Source: ZC4RG30 sp039917615 (GTDB taxonomy: Bacteria; Pseudomonadota; Gammaproteobacteria; Steroidobacterales; Steroidobacteraceae). Taken from it: DNA of 64,000 bases. Each line of letters starts with the position of its first letter. The stretch's first letter is position 1. The stretch spans positions 42,748-106,747 of the forward strand of contig JBDSJD010000047.1 in the NCBI GenBank assembly GCA_039917615.1. Direction: 5' to 3'. Shown here one piece after another: positions 8,567 through 16,512 of the stretch. A model generated the notes under the pieces. That model did no database searches. It had not been told where the DNA came from and saw only the letters and a program-made list of their open reading frames with translations. A program made the position numbers and the translations under genes.

Positions 8567-10102
8567 ATGATTTTCCCCCGCAGACTTGGCCCAGCGCGGC
8601 TGATTCTGCTGGCGCTGGCGGGCGTCTGGATCGGCACTGCTATCTGGCATGTCAACAAACCGCTGCCGCCGGGCACACATGTCGCGGGACAGCTGCTGCC
8701 CGTTCACGAAGAATCCCTGCAATTGCTGACGGACGTCACTTACGTCAGCCATGGCGAACAGGCTTCCCGCCAGTCCATCCATGCCGCAACCCTTGAGCTG
8801 GTCCTCCACGCGCAGCATTTCCTGGTGCTCGACTTCTTTCTGTTCAATGACCAGGGTGGGCCGGCGGGGCCCATTCGCTACGAACGTGGTCTGCACCCGG
8901 TGGCGAGCGAGCTTGCTGCTGCCCTGCGTGAACTGCGACAACGCCAGCCGCAGCTGCCGATCCTGGTGCTGGTCGACCCGATCAACGATTACTACCGGGG
9001 CACGGTGCCTGCATTCCTCGCCGCTCTTGCGCAGCCCGGGGTGGATATCGTGGCCACAAACCTTGCGCCACTGCGTGATTCAAATCCCGTGTACAGCACC
9101 ACTTGGCGACTGCTGGCTGGTTGGTGGCTCAAACCGGGCGGGACTGGCGGCTGGTCAAACAGGCTCGACGCCGCCGGCCCCGATGTTCCCCTCGGTGCGC
9201 TGCTGCGAATCCCGCAATTCAAGGCCAATCATCGCAAGGTGGCAATCACCGCCACTGTCGATGGCGCACTGCGCGGCATAGTCTCTTCGGGCAACCCGCA
9301 CGCTGCCAGCAGCGCGCATTCAAACGTCGCGCTGCGGCTCGAAGGCGAAGCACTGCGCCCACTGCTCGCCAGTACACTCGCCATCGCGAAGTTTTCCGGC
9401 TGGGACGGCAGCATCGAACGTTTCTTCCTTACCGCGCCGCCGGGCGCTGCTGTATCGACGACATCGGCAGCACCGACAACGCCGATAGCGCCGACTGCAT
9501 CGCCCAGCGCACGCGCCGCCATCGTCACCGAAGGCGCCATCCGCGAGCAGTTGCTGCAGCGCCTGTCCATCACCGGCACCGGCGATGCCATCGACATCGC
9601 AATGTTCTATCTGTCTGATCGGCGCGTGATCAATGCACTGCTCGCTGCTGCCCGGCGTGGCGCGGCGATCCGCGTGCTGCTGGATCCGAACAAGGACGCC
9701 TTCGGCTTCGAAAAATCCGGCATCCCCAATCGCCAGGTGGCAGCGGAGTTGATGGCGGCCAGTGATGGCAAAGTGCGGTTGCGCTGGTTCCGCACCCACG
9801 GCGAACAGTTCCACACCAAACTCACCGCAGTGCACAGCAGTGACAGGCTGTGGCTGATGCTCGGCTCGGCGAACTTCACGCGCCGCAACCTCGGTGACTA
9901 CAACCTCGAAGCCAACGTCATCGTCGATGTGCCAGCCAGCAGCCGGCTCGCCACGGAGGCCACCGACTGGTTCGAAATGCTGTGGACCAATCGCTCCGGC
10001 GCCACGCAGTACAGCGCCGACGCCAACGTCTACGCCGAACCCGGCGCCGGTCGCTACTGGCTGTACCGTTTCATGGAAGCGAGCGGTTTTTCGACGTTCT
10101 AG
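8567..10102 (+). CDS. Phospholipase D-like protein with N-terminal membrane anchor
   Basis: A 511-residue protein from the ATG at 8567, 19 bases after the preceding gene. An N-terminal hydrophobic segment (LILLALAGVWIGTAIWHV) probably anchors it in the inner membrane. Two PLD half-sites are visible. The first has NHRKVAI followed by GIVSSGNPH, the second FHTKLTAV followed by LMLGSANFTRRN. Each keeps the HxK and the downstream Ser-x-Asn strand, but the Asp expected four residues after the Lys is absent in both (Ala and His stand there). The half-sites are separated by a low-complexity Thr/Ala/Pro linker (near residues 300-320). Possible roles are cardiolipin synthase-like or other phosphodiesterase activity; substrate unknown. 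Confidence 0.75.
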   Translation: MIFPRRLGPARLILLALAGVWIGTAIWHVNKPLPPGTHVAGQLLPVHEESLQLLTDVTYVSHGEQASRQSIHAATLELVLHAQHFLVLDFFLFNDQGGPAGPIRYERGLHPVASELAAALRELRQRQPQLPILVLVDPINDYYRGTVPAFLAALAQPGVDIVATNLAPLRDSNPVYSTTWRLLAGWWLKPGGTGGWSNRLDAAGPDVPLGALLRIPQFKANHRKVAITATVDGALRGIVSSGNPHAASSAHSNVALRLEGEALRPLLASTLAIAKFSGWDGSIERFFLTAPPGAAVSTTSAAPTTPIAPTASPSARAAIVTEGAIREQLLQRLSITGTGDAIDIAMFYLSDRRVINALLAAARRGAAIRVLLDPNKDAFGFEKSGIPNRQVAAELMAASDGKVRLRWFRTHGEQFHTKLTAVHSSDRLWLMLGSANFTRRNLGDYNLEANVIVDVPASSRLATEATDWFEMLWTNRSGATQYSADANVYAEPGAGRYWLYRFMEASGFSTF

Positions 10103-10180
10103 ACCCAATTGTAGAAGGGTATTCCACGCTGCCGCGCGGTCGCGCTGTGTGCGCTTGCTGCGCACAGCTCGAAGCCTGTC

Positions 10181-10660
10181 TTAACGATTGAACGTGGCAG
10201 GGTCGACCATCAGGTAGCCAAACTCCCACGGTTCGCGGAAGGGGCCCATTAGCGCCGCCGTCTGACCCATGCGCCACTGTACCGAATAAATACGCAACTT
10301 GACGGCGTCGGCCGGCAGTGGCGCCTGCAGGTTCAGTCGCGTGCTGAACGGTAGTTCAGCAGCTTTGGCATCGGCCTTCCCCACAGGGCGGTCCTGGCTG
10401 TCGAGGAAGTCCACCGTTACGGCTACGTCGCGCAAGGTTCTGTCGTTGGTATTGACGAAGGCACCCGACCAGGTGCGCTGGCCTGCGACGTCCGTCACCA
10501 CCTCGTTGCGGATCAGGGCCAGGATTTCGTCGTTCTGATGCACGACCAAGAACCACAGCACCAGGATCGGCAGGATGACCAACGCAACCAGGAGCTTCCA
10601 TACCTTGATCTGTATGGTCCAGCCACTCCATCGTTTGGCGCTATCTTGTCCGGTAGTCAT
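10181..10660 (-). CDS. Small membrane-anchored hypothetical protein
   Basis: A 159-residue protein with one transmembrane helix near the N-terminus (LLVALVILPILVLWFLVVH) and a C-terminal beta-rich region (TWSGAFVNTNDRTLRDVAVTVDFLDSQ...) resembling an extracytoplasmic FxLYD/Ig-like fold. The ATG at 10660 is preferred over the one at 10681 because GGAGAA lies 6 bases upstream of it. It follows the MCE operon on the same strand after 154 bases and may be a separate unit. The family is not recognised and no function is assigned. Confidence 0.6.
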   Translation of the reverse strand: MTTGQDSAKRWSGWTIQIKVWKLLVALVILPILVLWFLVVHQNDEILALIRNEVVTDVAGQRTWSGAFVNTNDRTLRDVAVTVDFLDSQDRPVGKADAKAAELPFSTRLNLQAPLPADAVKLRIYSVQWRMGQTAALMGPFREPWEFGYLMVDPATFNR

Positions 10661-10814
10661 GCGCTGTTCTCCACTGACCATGCTCTCGGTGCCGTTCGCG
10701 CGCTGTTGAGCGCACGGAATTCAGTGTGCACCAGTGCGTCAGCACCGACAGTGGAGATCATGTGGAGAAGGGGTGGAGTTCCGGAGCGTCGCGGTGAACG
10801 ACCCAGAACCGTTG

Positions 10815-11447
10815 CTACTTTGCGGGCACAGAGCGAGCCAATGTGACTGCCTTCGTCCTCATCTCGGACAACGCGCGCTGCGTCGCACGCTCCAGCGCCA
10901 GCACGATTTCGCTCATGCGATCAGCGGCCACCGGTTCGGAAGCCACACCATCGCAGCGACCCAACACCCGCCGCGGCGCACCGGTAATCAGCATGCACTC
11001 GATGGCAACTTCCACGCTTGGCAGTGCCCCACCCACTGCATATTCGGCCTCGAATCGCCGGGCAGTGAGCAATAATTCAAAGTCGCTGGGCACGCCGGCG
11101 CGCTCCGTGCTGATGGTGGTCGTAAAGCCGTCCGCCCCGCCCATTGACTGCAGCACCAGCGCCAGCAGCACTTTGGACAGCGGCTCACCGAAATGGCTGG
11201 CGGCGTAGTAGTCCAGCTCGTTGCCTGAGCGCAGCAGGGCAATGCGGTCGGTATCAAGCCCAGGATGCATCGAGGGCCGTGGCACCGACAGCACGGCAGC
11301 AAGCGGCTGGCCGCTGGTGGCGGCAGGCGCGGCATGCAACACGTATATGCGGTCCGGACCCGCGCTGCTCTTGAGAAGGCCACTGCAACCGGCGAGCAGC
11401 GCGACGTTGATCAGTGCCAGGGCCAGCAGCCGGCGGGTAAGTTTCAT
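10815..11447 (-). CDS. ABC-type transport auxiliary lipoprotein (PqiC/MlaX-like)
   Basis: A 210-residue lipoprotein with a signal peptide ending in the lipobox LLAGC (Cys21). The body has the PqiC/ABC-auxiliary lipoprotein look: IYVLHAAPA, VPRPSMHPGLDTDRIALL, LDYYAASHFGEPL. Such lipoproteins sit in the outer membrane and complete the periplasmic path of MCE lipid transporters. It is the last gene of a four-gene operon; its ATG overlaps the stop codon of the MCE gene (ATGA at 11444-11447). This places it functionally with the permease, ATPase and MCE protein upstream. Confidence 0.85.
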   Translation of the reverse strand: MKLTRRLLALALINVALLAGCSGLLKSSAGPDRIYVLHAAPAATSGQPLAAVLSVPRPSMHPGLDTDRIALLRSGNELDYYAASHFGEPLSKVLLALVLQSMGGADGFTTTISTERAGVPSDFELLLTARRFEAEYAVGGALPSVEVAIECMLITGAPRRVLGRCDGVASEPVAADRMSEIVLALERATQRALSEMRTKAVTLARSVPAK

Positions 11448-12379
11448 CTCGGCACCTCTACGCCACCGCGTTCGCGCTGATAGATCAGCTGCGATGGATT
11501 GTCCTTCAGGCTGCGTGACAGGTCGCGCACGGATTCCGCGGCGCTGCGCGCTTCTTCCAGCGTACGCTGCAGTTGCGGCAGGCCGTCATGCGTGAACTGT
11601 GCAACGCTGGCGCGATTCTCCGCAACGAAGCCGGTGATGCCCTCGGTCGCCTTCTCGAGATTTTCAGCGGTGACAGTCAGCCGCTCACCCAGCTGACGAA
11701 CCTGCGGCGAGATGTCGTCGGCAGTGTTCTGCAAATTCGCCGCAAGTTTGCGCGCTTCCTGACTGGTGCTCTGCAGATCGCCGAGCAGCCTGTCGATATT
11801 GTGCATCGTGGTCGGCAGGCTGGCGCTGGCCGCATTCAGGTTCTTCACCATGTCCGCCAGCGCGGCGGTATTTTCCTGCGAAAAGATCAGCTGGGCGCGC
11901 TCCGTCAGCACGGCTGCACTGGCCGCAATTTCCGGCAGACTGTCGAGGAAGGTGTCGAACGTGGAGCGCATGGTGTTGATCACGGGATAGCGCTCGCTGG
12001 GAACCGGCGGCAGTATTTCCTTCCCCTTGGTGTTCTGCCGCAGGTCGATATACAGCAGACCGGTGATGCCGAGCAGTGACAGCTCGGCCGTGGTCCTGTC
12101 GGAGATGGGCGTGGCCTCGTCGATTTCGGCGATCACCTGCACGCGCTCGGCACTGCGGGTGTCGAGCTTGATGCGGGTTACCTTGCCGACTTCCACGCCC
12201 ATGTAACGTACCGAACCGCCCTCGGAAAGCCCGGTGACGCTTCCCACGAAATAGATCTCGTGTGGCTTGAGGCTGTTCCGGTCGCGGCCTTCCGAGTACC
12301 AGTACACAAACATGCCCGCCATCACCGAAATCAGGATGACAAAGGCGCCGACCGCGCTGTAATTGGCTTCACGCTCCAC
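11444..12379 (-). CDS. MCE-domain protein (MlaD/PqiB-like)
   Basis: A 311-residue periplasmic substrate-binding component of a lipid ABC transporter. One N-terminal membrane helix (AVGAFVILISVMAGMFVYWY) is followed by a single MCE domain (IYFVGSVTGLSEGGSVRYMGVEVGKVTRI, continuing to LLYIDLRQN), then a long helical region (about 140-300) with many heptad-like Ala/Leu positions, as in MCE proteins that form helical tubes. The start at 12379 overlaps the ATPase gene by 11 bases, indicating translational coupling. Family members carry phospholipids between membranes; the direction cannot be told from sequence. Confidence 0.9.
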   Translation of the reverse strand: MEREANYSAVGAFVILISVMAGMFVYWYSEGRDRNSLKPHEIYFVGSVTGLSEGGSVRYMGVEVGKVTRIKLDTRSAERVQVIAEIDEATPISDRTTAELSLLGITGLLYIDLRQNTKGKEILPPVPSERYPVINTMRSTFDTFLDSLPEIAASAAVLTERAQLIFSQENTAALADMVKNLNAASASLPTTMHNIDRLLGDLQSTSQEARKLAANLQNTADDISPQVRQLGERLTVTAENLEKATEGITGFVAENRASVAQFTHDGLPQLQRTLEEARSAAESVRDLSRSLKDNPSQLIYQRERGGVEVPR

Positions 12380-13157
12380 GTGCTGGCGCCCCTTCAGCGC
12401 CGAAGCGCGCCGCCCGCGTGCCGTGGAAATACGACTGTATCCACGGATGTGGGTGATCGACGATACGCTCGCGCGTGTCCTGAACCATGCGCCGGTCGAC
12501 GATCACGCCGACGCGCCCACAGATGCGAAAGATCGTGTCAAGGTCATGGGTAATCATCACCACCGTCAGCTGCAGCTCCTGCTGCAGATAGGCTATCAGG
12601 TCGTCGAAGGCAGCGGCACTTATCGGATCCAGGCCCGAAGTCGGCTCGTCGAGAAACAGCAGTTGCGGATCCAGCGCCAGCGCGCGGGCCAGCGCGGCGC
12701 GCTTGATCATGCCGCCGGACAGCTGCGCCGGATACTTTCCCGCCGCGTCTTCCGGTAATCCTACAAGACGCAGTTTCAGTCGCGCCAGCTCATCCATCGC
12801 CGCGCGCGGCAGGCGCAGGTGTTCGATCATGGGTAACTGGATGTTTTCGCGCACGGTCAGCCCCGAAAACAATGCGCCGTTCTGGAAAGTCACACCGTAA
12901 TTCGCCTTGGCCTCGCGCAACGCTTTGCCATGAAGTTGCGTCATGTCGACGCCTTCCACCAGCACCGAGCCAGCCTGCGGGCGGCGCAGCCCCAGGATCG
13001 TCCTAAGCAGCACCGACTTGCCGCTGCCGGAACCGCCGAGGATACCGAACACCTCGCCGCGCCGCACCTGCATGTCGAGACCGTCGTGCACCAGCTGGCG
13101 CCCGAGGCGGTTCACCACGCCCTTCACTTCGACTGCCAGTTCGTTCGGGGTGGCCAT
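12369..13157 (-). CDS. MCE-type ABC transporter ATP-binding protein (MlaF-like)
   Basis: A 262-residue cytoplasmic ATPase. The Walker A GGSGSGKS is at about residues 40-47, the signature motif LSGGM (within PAQLSGGMIKRAALARA) and the Walker B LLFLDEPTSGLDPIS follow in order, then the switch His in VMITHDLDTI. The LSGGM variant and close packing with an MCE gene and an MlaE permease identify the lipid-transport subfamily. The stop codon of the permease overlaps the ATG by one base (13157), so permease and ATPase are made together. Length is normal. Confidence 0.92.
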   Translation of the reverse strand: MATPNELAVEVKGVVNRLGRQLVHDGLDMQVRRGEVFGILGGSGSGKSVLLRTILGLRRPQAGSVLVEGVDMTQLHGKALREAKANYGVTFQNGALFSGLTVRENIQLPMIEHLRLPRAAMDELARLKLRLVGLPEDAAGKYPAQLSGGMIKRAALARALALDPQLLFLDEPTSGLDPISAAAFDDLIAYLQQELQLTVVMITHDLDTIFRICGRVGVIVDRRMVQDTRERIVDHPHPWIQSYFHGTRAARFGAEGAPARGA

Positions 13158-14278
13158 CAGAAATCGATTTTCATGAAGAAGACTGCAAACATTGCATCAG
13201 CCAGCAACACCAGGAAGATGGCCTGCACCACGGCCACGGTGGTCAGACGGCCCAGTTCGCGTGCGGACCCTTGCACCTGAAGGCCGCGATACGTGCCGGC
13301 CATCGCGATCAAGATCGCGAATACCGGCGCTTTGACGATACCCGCCCAGAATGTCGTCGATGCAATCGCCTCATTGGCACGCACGAGAAACTGCTGCAAG
13401 GGCATGTCGAGCAGGTAATGGCATAGCAGTGCGCCACCCGCGAGGCCGATGATGTCGGCGATGAAAGTGAGCAGCGGCAGAGCAATGACCAGCCCCAGGA
13501 TGCGTGGTAATACCAGCGTTTCCATCGCATCCACGCCCGTCGCATCGAGCGCGTCGATCTCCTCGTTGAGCTTCATCGAGCCGATCTCGGCAGCAAAGGC
13601 GCTGCCGGTGCGGCCGGCAACAATGATGGCCGTCAGCAGCACGCCAAGCTCGCGCAACACGCCAACGGTGACCAGATCCACCACGTAGATGTCCGCACCG
13701 TACTTCTGCGCCTGGCTGGCCGAGAGATAGGCAATGATCACACTGATCAGAAACGCGATCAGCGCCACGATCGGAATGGCTGTGATGCCGGTGTCGTATA
13801 CATGCCGCACCACGGAAATGGGCCGCAGTCGCCGCCAGCTACTGAAGATGCGACCGAATACCACGGCCGCGTGGCCCACAAAGGCCAGGCCCTCGCGCAT
13901 GTCCTTTAGGCGCTCCACCGCCGTGCGACCCAGGGCCTCCACGGGAGAATCGTCCTCGGCCGCGCGCAGGGCGCTGGGTTTCGCAGTGGGGTCGTCGAGC
14001 AGGGCACTGCGCACCAGCTGCAGCGCCTGCGGCTCGCCACCAACGAACTGCGCCGGAATGGACTTGGCAGCCAGCTGTCGCGTCAGGTCGTCGAGCACCC
14101 AGGCGCCTGCCATGTCCAGGCGCTTCGCGGTGGCTGCATCAATCTGCGTCTCGCGCACGCCTTCCAGATCCAGCTCACGAATCTCGGCCAGGATCTTGGG
14201 AACGAACGCCGCCCGCCATTCGCCCTGCAGCGCCAGTGTGAGTCGATCGCCGTCGCGTCGGCTTTCGAGGAAAGCCAT
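13157..14278 (-). CDS. MlaE-family permease with N-terminal STAS-like domain
   Basis: A 373-residue inner-membrane permease of the MCE lipid transporter. Residues from about 115 onward are a complete MlaE domain (VYDTGITAIPIVALIAFLIS, EIGSMKLNEEIDALDATGVD as coupling helix, five to six membrane segments). The first 110 residues are soluble and resemble the STAS protein MlaB (DRLTLALQGEW, ATAKRLDMAGAWVLDDLTRQL), so two subunits that are separate in E. coli Mla appear fused here. First gene of the permease-ATPase-MCE-lipoprotein operon; no MlaC homologue is present in the cluster. Confidence 0.9.
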   Translation of the reverse strand: MAFLESRRDGDRLTLALQGEWRAAFVPKILAEIRELDLEGVRETQIDAATAKRLDMAGAWVLDDLTRQLAAKSIPAQFVGGEPQALQLVRSALLDDPTAKPSALRAAEDDSPVEALGRTAVERLKDMREGLAFVGHAAVVFGRIFSSWRRLRPISVVRHVYDTGITAIPIVALIAFLISVIIAYLSASQAQKYGADIYVVDLVTVGVLRELGVLLTAIIVAGRTGSAFAAEIGSMKLNEEIDALDATGVDAMETLVLPRILGLVIALPLLTFIADIIGLAGGALLCHYLLDMPLQQFLVRANEAIASTTFWAGIVKAPVFAILIAMAGTYRGLQVQGSARELGRLTTVAVVQAIFLVLLADAMFAVFFMKIDF

Positions 14279-14288
14279 CTATTACCTG

Positions 14289-14408
14289 TCAGGTGTCGTC
14301 GCTAATCTTCCGCAGACGAATCACGATGTACAGCATTCCGGCGGCCACGGCGAGTCCTAGCCGCAGGTTGAGTCCCGGAACGGCCTCTGCGCCATCGGGA
14401 CCACCCAC
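14289..14408 (-). CDS. Possible 39-residue single-helix membrane peptide upstream of the MlaE permease
   Basis: A short frame starting at GTG (14408) and ending 10 bases before the permease ATG. It encodes one clean transmembrane helix (LNLRLGLAVAAGMLYIVIRL) followed by a basic tail RKISDDT. CAGG lies a few bases upstream of the GTG. A helix plus positive tail next to a membrane-protein operon is suggestive, but the frame is short and could be chance in GC-rich DNA. Confidence 0.22.
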   Translation of the reverse strand: MGGPDGAEAVPGLNLRLGLAVAAGMLYIVIRLRKISDDT

Positions 14409-14463
14409 AGTCAACCTGTGCCGGTTTAGAATCCCGGACCTTTCCGCCCTGCCTGGAGACCTG

Positions 14464-15441
14464 ATGAAAAAGCCCGTCACCGTGACCATCACCGGCGCTG
14501 CCGGCCAGATCGGCTACGCCCTCGCCTTCCGCGTCGCCGCAGGTCAGCTGCTGGGCGACGACCAGCCGATCAACCTGCATCTGCTAGAGATCACGCCGAC
14601 GTTGCCCGCGCTACAGGGCGTCGTGATGGAGCTGAACGATTGCGCATTTCCGCTGCTCAACAAGTGCGTGGCCACCGACGACGCGAAGGTCGCGTTCAAG
14701 GATAGCCAGGTGGCGTTGCTGGTGGGCGCGCGGCCGCGCGGCCCGGGCATGGAGCGCAAGGATCTGCTGCTGGCCAACGCGCAGATCTTCTCGGCGCAGG
14801 GCAAGGCGATGAACGAAGTCGCCGACCGGAACATCCGGGTGCTGGTGGTGGGCAACCCTGCCAACACCAATGCGCTGATCGCGCGTGCCAACGCGAAGGA
14901 TCTGAACCCGCGCAATTTCACCGCAATGACGCGCCTGGATCACAACCGTGCGCTGTCGCAGCTGGCCGAGAAGACAGGCAGTCACACCACCGACATCCGC
15001 AAGCTCACGATCTGGGGCAACCATTCGTCGACCCAGTATCCCGATCTCTCGCATGCCACCGTCGGCGGCAAGGCCGCGAAATCACTGGTGGACCAGAAGT
15101 GGATCGAGGAGACCTTCATCCCGGTGGTGCAGCAGCGCGGCGCGGCCATCATCAAGGCGCGTGGCGCTTCGTCCGCAGCCTCTGCCGCCGCGGCGGCCAT
15201 CGATCACGTGCACACCTGGATGAAGGGCACGGCCGAGGGCGACTGGGTCAGCATGGCCGTTCCTTCAGATGGCAGCTACGGCATCAAGGAAGGCTTGATC
15301 TATTCCTACCCGGTCACCACGAAGAACGGCGAGTACTCCATCGTGCAGGGCCTGGCGGTGGATGATTTCAGCCGCAAGCGCATGGATCTGAGCGAAGCCG
15401 AGCTGCGTGAAGAACGCGATGGGGTGAAAGACCTTCTGTAG
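14464..15441 (+). CDS. mdh: Malate dehydrogenase (NAD-dependent)
   Basis: TCA-cycle enzyme interconverting malate and oxaloacetate. From the ATG at 14464 it is 325 residues. The NAD-binding motif GAAGQIGYAL is at residues 10-19, the substrate-binding region has ARPRGPGMERKDLL, NPANTNALI and MTRLDHNRA, and the catalytic His is in TIWGNHSSTQYPD. This is the MDH type found in many proteobacteria and actinobacteria, close to cytosolic MDH. GGAGA occurs about 8 bases before the ATG. It diverges from the lipid-transport operon and converges on a pseudogene at 15458. Confidence 0.95.
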   Translation: MKKPVTVTITGAAGQIGYALAFRVAAGQLLGDDQPINLHLLEITPTLPALQGVVMELNDCAFPLLNKCVATDDAKVAFKDSQVALLVGARPRGPGMERKDLLLANAQIFSAQGKAMNEVADRNIRVLVVGNPANTNALIARANAKDLNPRNFTAMTRLDHNRALSQLAEKTGSHTTDIRKLTIWGNHSSTQYPDLSHATVGGKAAKSLVDQKWIEETFIPVVQQRGAAIIKARGASSAASAAAAAIDHVHTWMKGTAEGDWVSMAVPSDGSYGIKEGLIYSYPVTTKNGEYSIVQGLAVDDFSRKRMDLSEAELREERDGVKDLL

Positions 15442-15457
15442 CGCGTTGCCGCAAGGT

Positions 15458-15815
15458 TCACGGGAAAAACTCCGCGCCGGGCGGGCGACCACTGGAATCC
15501 CAGCGCTCGGAGGAATCCCAGTGTTCGGCGATCAGACCCGATTTCTCGTCGATGCGGAACGCATCCACCCACGTCATTTCGTAGATCAGTTCGGGATGCG
15601 CGCGGTCTCGCACCTTGCGCGCCCACATCACCATCACGAGGTCGCGCTCGGCCACGATGGAGATGATCGGAAAATTCGACACTGACTCTACCGGGCGCTT
15701 CGGACGTGCCCCGCCCAGCGTGCGCACGGGTGACATTGACCGGCGGACCTGCCACCTGCGCCGCTGCAATGCCGGCAAACAGGGCAAGAACAATCCATGA
15801 TGCCAGAGTGCGCAT
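15458..15815 (-). pseudogene. Decayed exported NTF2/SnoaL-like protein
   Basis: From the ATG at 15815 the minus strand encodes a good signal peptide (MRTLASWIVLALFAGIAAAQ) and then runs out of register. In another frame, ending at 15458, the C-terminal half of an NTF2/SnoaL-like protein is recognisable: FPIISIVAERDLVMVMWARK, MTWVDAFRIDE, LIAEHWDSSER. The N-terminal helices and the conserved middle expected between these parts (roughly 70 residues) are missing, so this is an internal deletion plus a frame change rather than a sequencing slip alone. It lies tail to tail with mdh, 16 bases apart. Confidence 0.6.
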
Positions 15816-15916
15816 GGATCCCCCGGGAGGTGTCGGTACTCTGCCCGCGGAGTCTGGCACGATCCGCTCCTGGCAGTCGGCGGGCCAGCTGCAGCCACCG
15901 GCAATTGACCCGCCTT

Positions 15917-15943
15917 CATCATGCGCATAGCATGCGCATGATG
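15917..15943 (+). promoter_or_regulatory. 12-bp perfect inverted repeat over the ccdA start codon (putative operator)
   Basis: CATCATGCGCAT (15917-15928) and ATGCGCATGATG (15932-15943) are exact reverse complements separated by AGC. The right arm contains all three candidate ATG codons of ccdA. CcdA-type antitoxins are known to repress their own promoter by binding palindromes, so an operator is the likely role; an RNA hairpin hiding the start codon is an alternative. Confidence 0.6.
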
Positions 15944-16192
15944 GAACCAGCCTTCGACAGCAGCGCCGGCAAGCGACCGGTGAACCTCACCCTCAATACC
16001 GACCTCGTCGATCGCGTGCGCAACCTCACCGGCAACCTCTCCGCGACAGTCGAGAAGCTGCTAGCCGACTACCTTGAGCAGCAGCGCCAGGAACGCCTGG
16101 GCCGGCACCGCGTCTCCGAAGCTGCGGCAGCGGCATGGAACACCTTCAACGGTGAACACGGCTCCATCGCCGACGAATTCTCGTCGCTCTGA
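15932..16192 (+). CDS. ccdA: CcdA-family antitoxin
   Basis: An antitoxin of about 86 residues. The N-terminal region (KRPVNLTLNTDLVDRVRNL) is a ribbon-helix-helix DNA-binding element, and the C-terminal part (EKLLADYLEQQRQERL...AAAAWNTFNGEHGSIADEFSSL) is the toxin-neutralising tail, including the W-x-x-x-N and F-S-x-L endings typical of CcdA. ATG codons at 15932, 15938 and 15941 are all possible; none has a clear Shine-Dalgarno sequence and all lie in the inverted repeat. The stop overlaps the ccdB ATG (TGATG), so antitoxin and toxin are translationally coupled. Probably autoregulated with CcdB. Confidence 0.85.
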   Translation: MRMMEPAFDSSAGKRPVNLTLNTDLVDRVRNLTGNLSATVEKLLADYLEQQRQERLGRHRVSEAAAAAWNTFNGEHGSIADEFSSL

Positions 16193-16512
16193 TGGCGCAA
16201 TTCGACGTCCACCGCAATCCCGGCCGGCAGGCCGACACCATTCCCTATGTTGTGGTTGTTCAGTCCTCGCAGTTCGACAGCTACCGACGCCGCGTGATCG
16301 TGCCGCTGGTGCGCGCCACCGTCCTGGGCAAGGTTGCTTTTGCCGCATTCAATCCCGCCTTTCGCATTGGCGGCACGCAAGTCGTCCTGCACCCTCTTGA
16401 AATGGTGTCGATTCCTGTCGAGCAGCTGGGGAAGGTTGTCGGCTCGCTGGCCACTGAAGGGCAAGTCATCATCGCGGCGCTCGACGAGTTGTTCAGTCGC
16501 GCGTGGCGATAG
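16192..16512 (+). CDS. ccdB: CcdB-family toxin (DNA gyrase poison)
   Basis: A 106-residue protein beginning MAQFDVHRNP, the standard CcdB start. It shows PYVVVVQSSQFD, RRVIVPLV and the C-terminal ALDELFSRAWR, where the final Trp region corresponds to the gyrase-interacting end of CcdB (W-G-I in the F-plasmid protein; here R-A-W-R). CcdB traps DNA gyrase in its cleaved complex. It overlaps ccdA by one base and the convergent metR by 20 bases. The module looks intact. It lies in a chromosomal core context beside a decayed gene, consistent with a past insertion. Confidence 0.85.
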   Translation: MAQFDVHRNPGRQADTIPYVVVVQSSQFDSYRRRVIVPLVRATVLGKVAFAAFNPAFRIGGTQVVLHPLEMVSIPVEQLGKVVGSLATEGQVIIAALDELFSRAWR

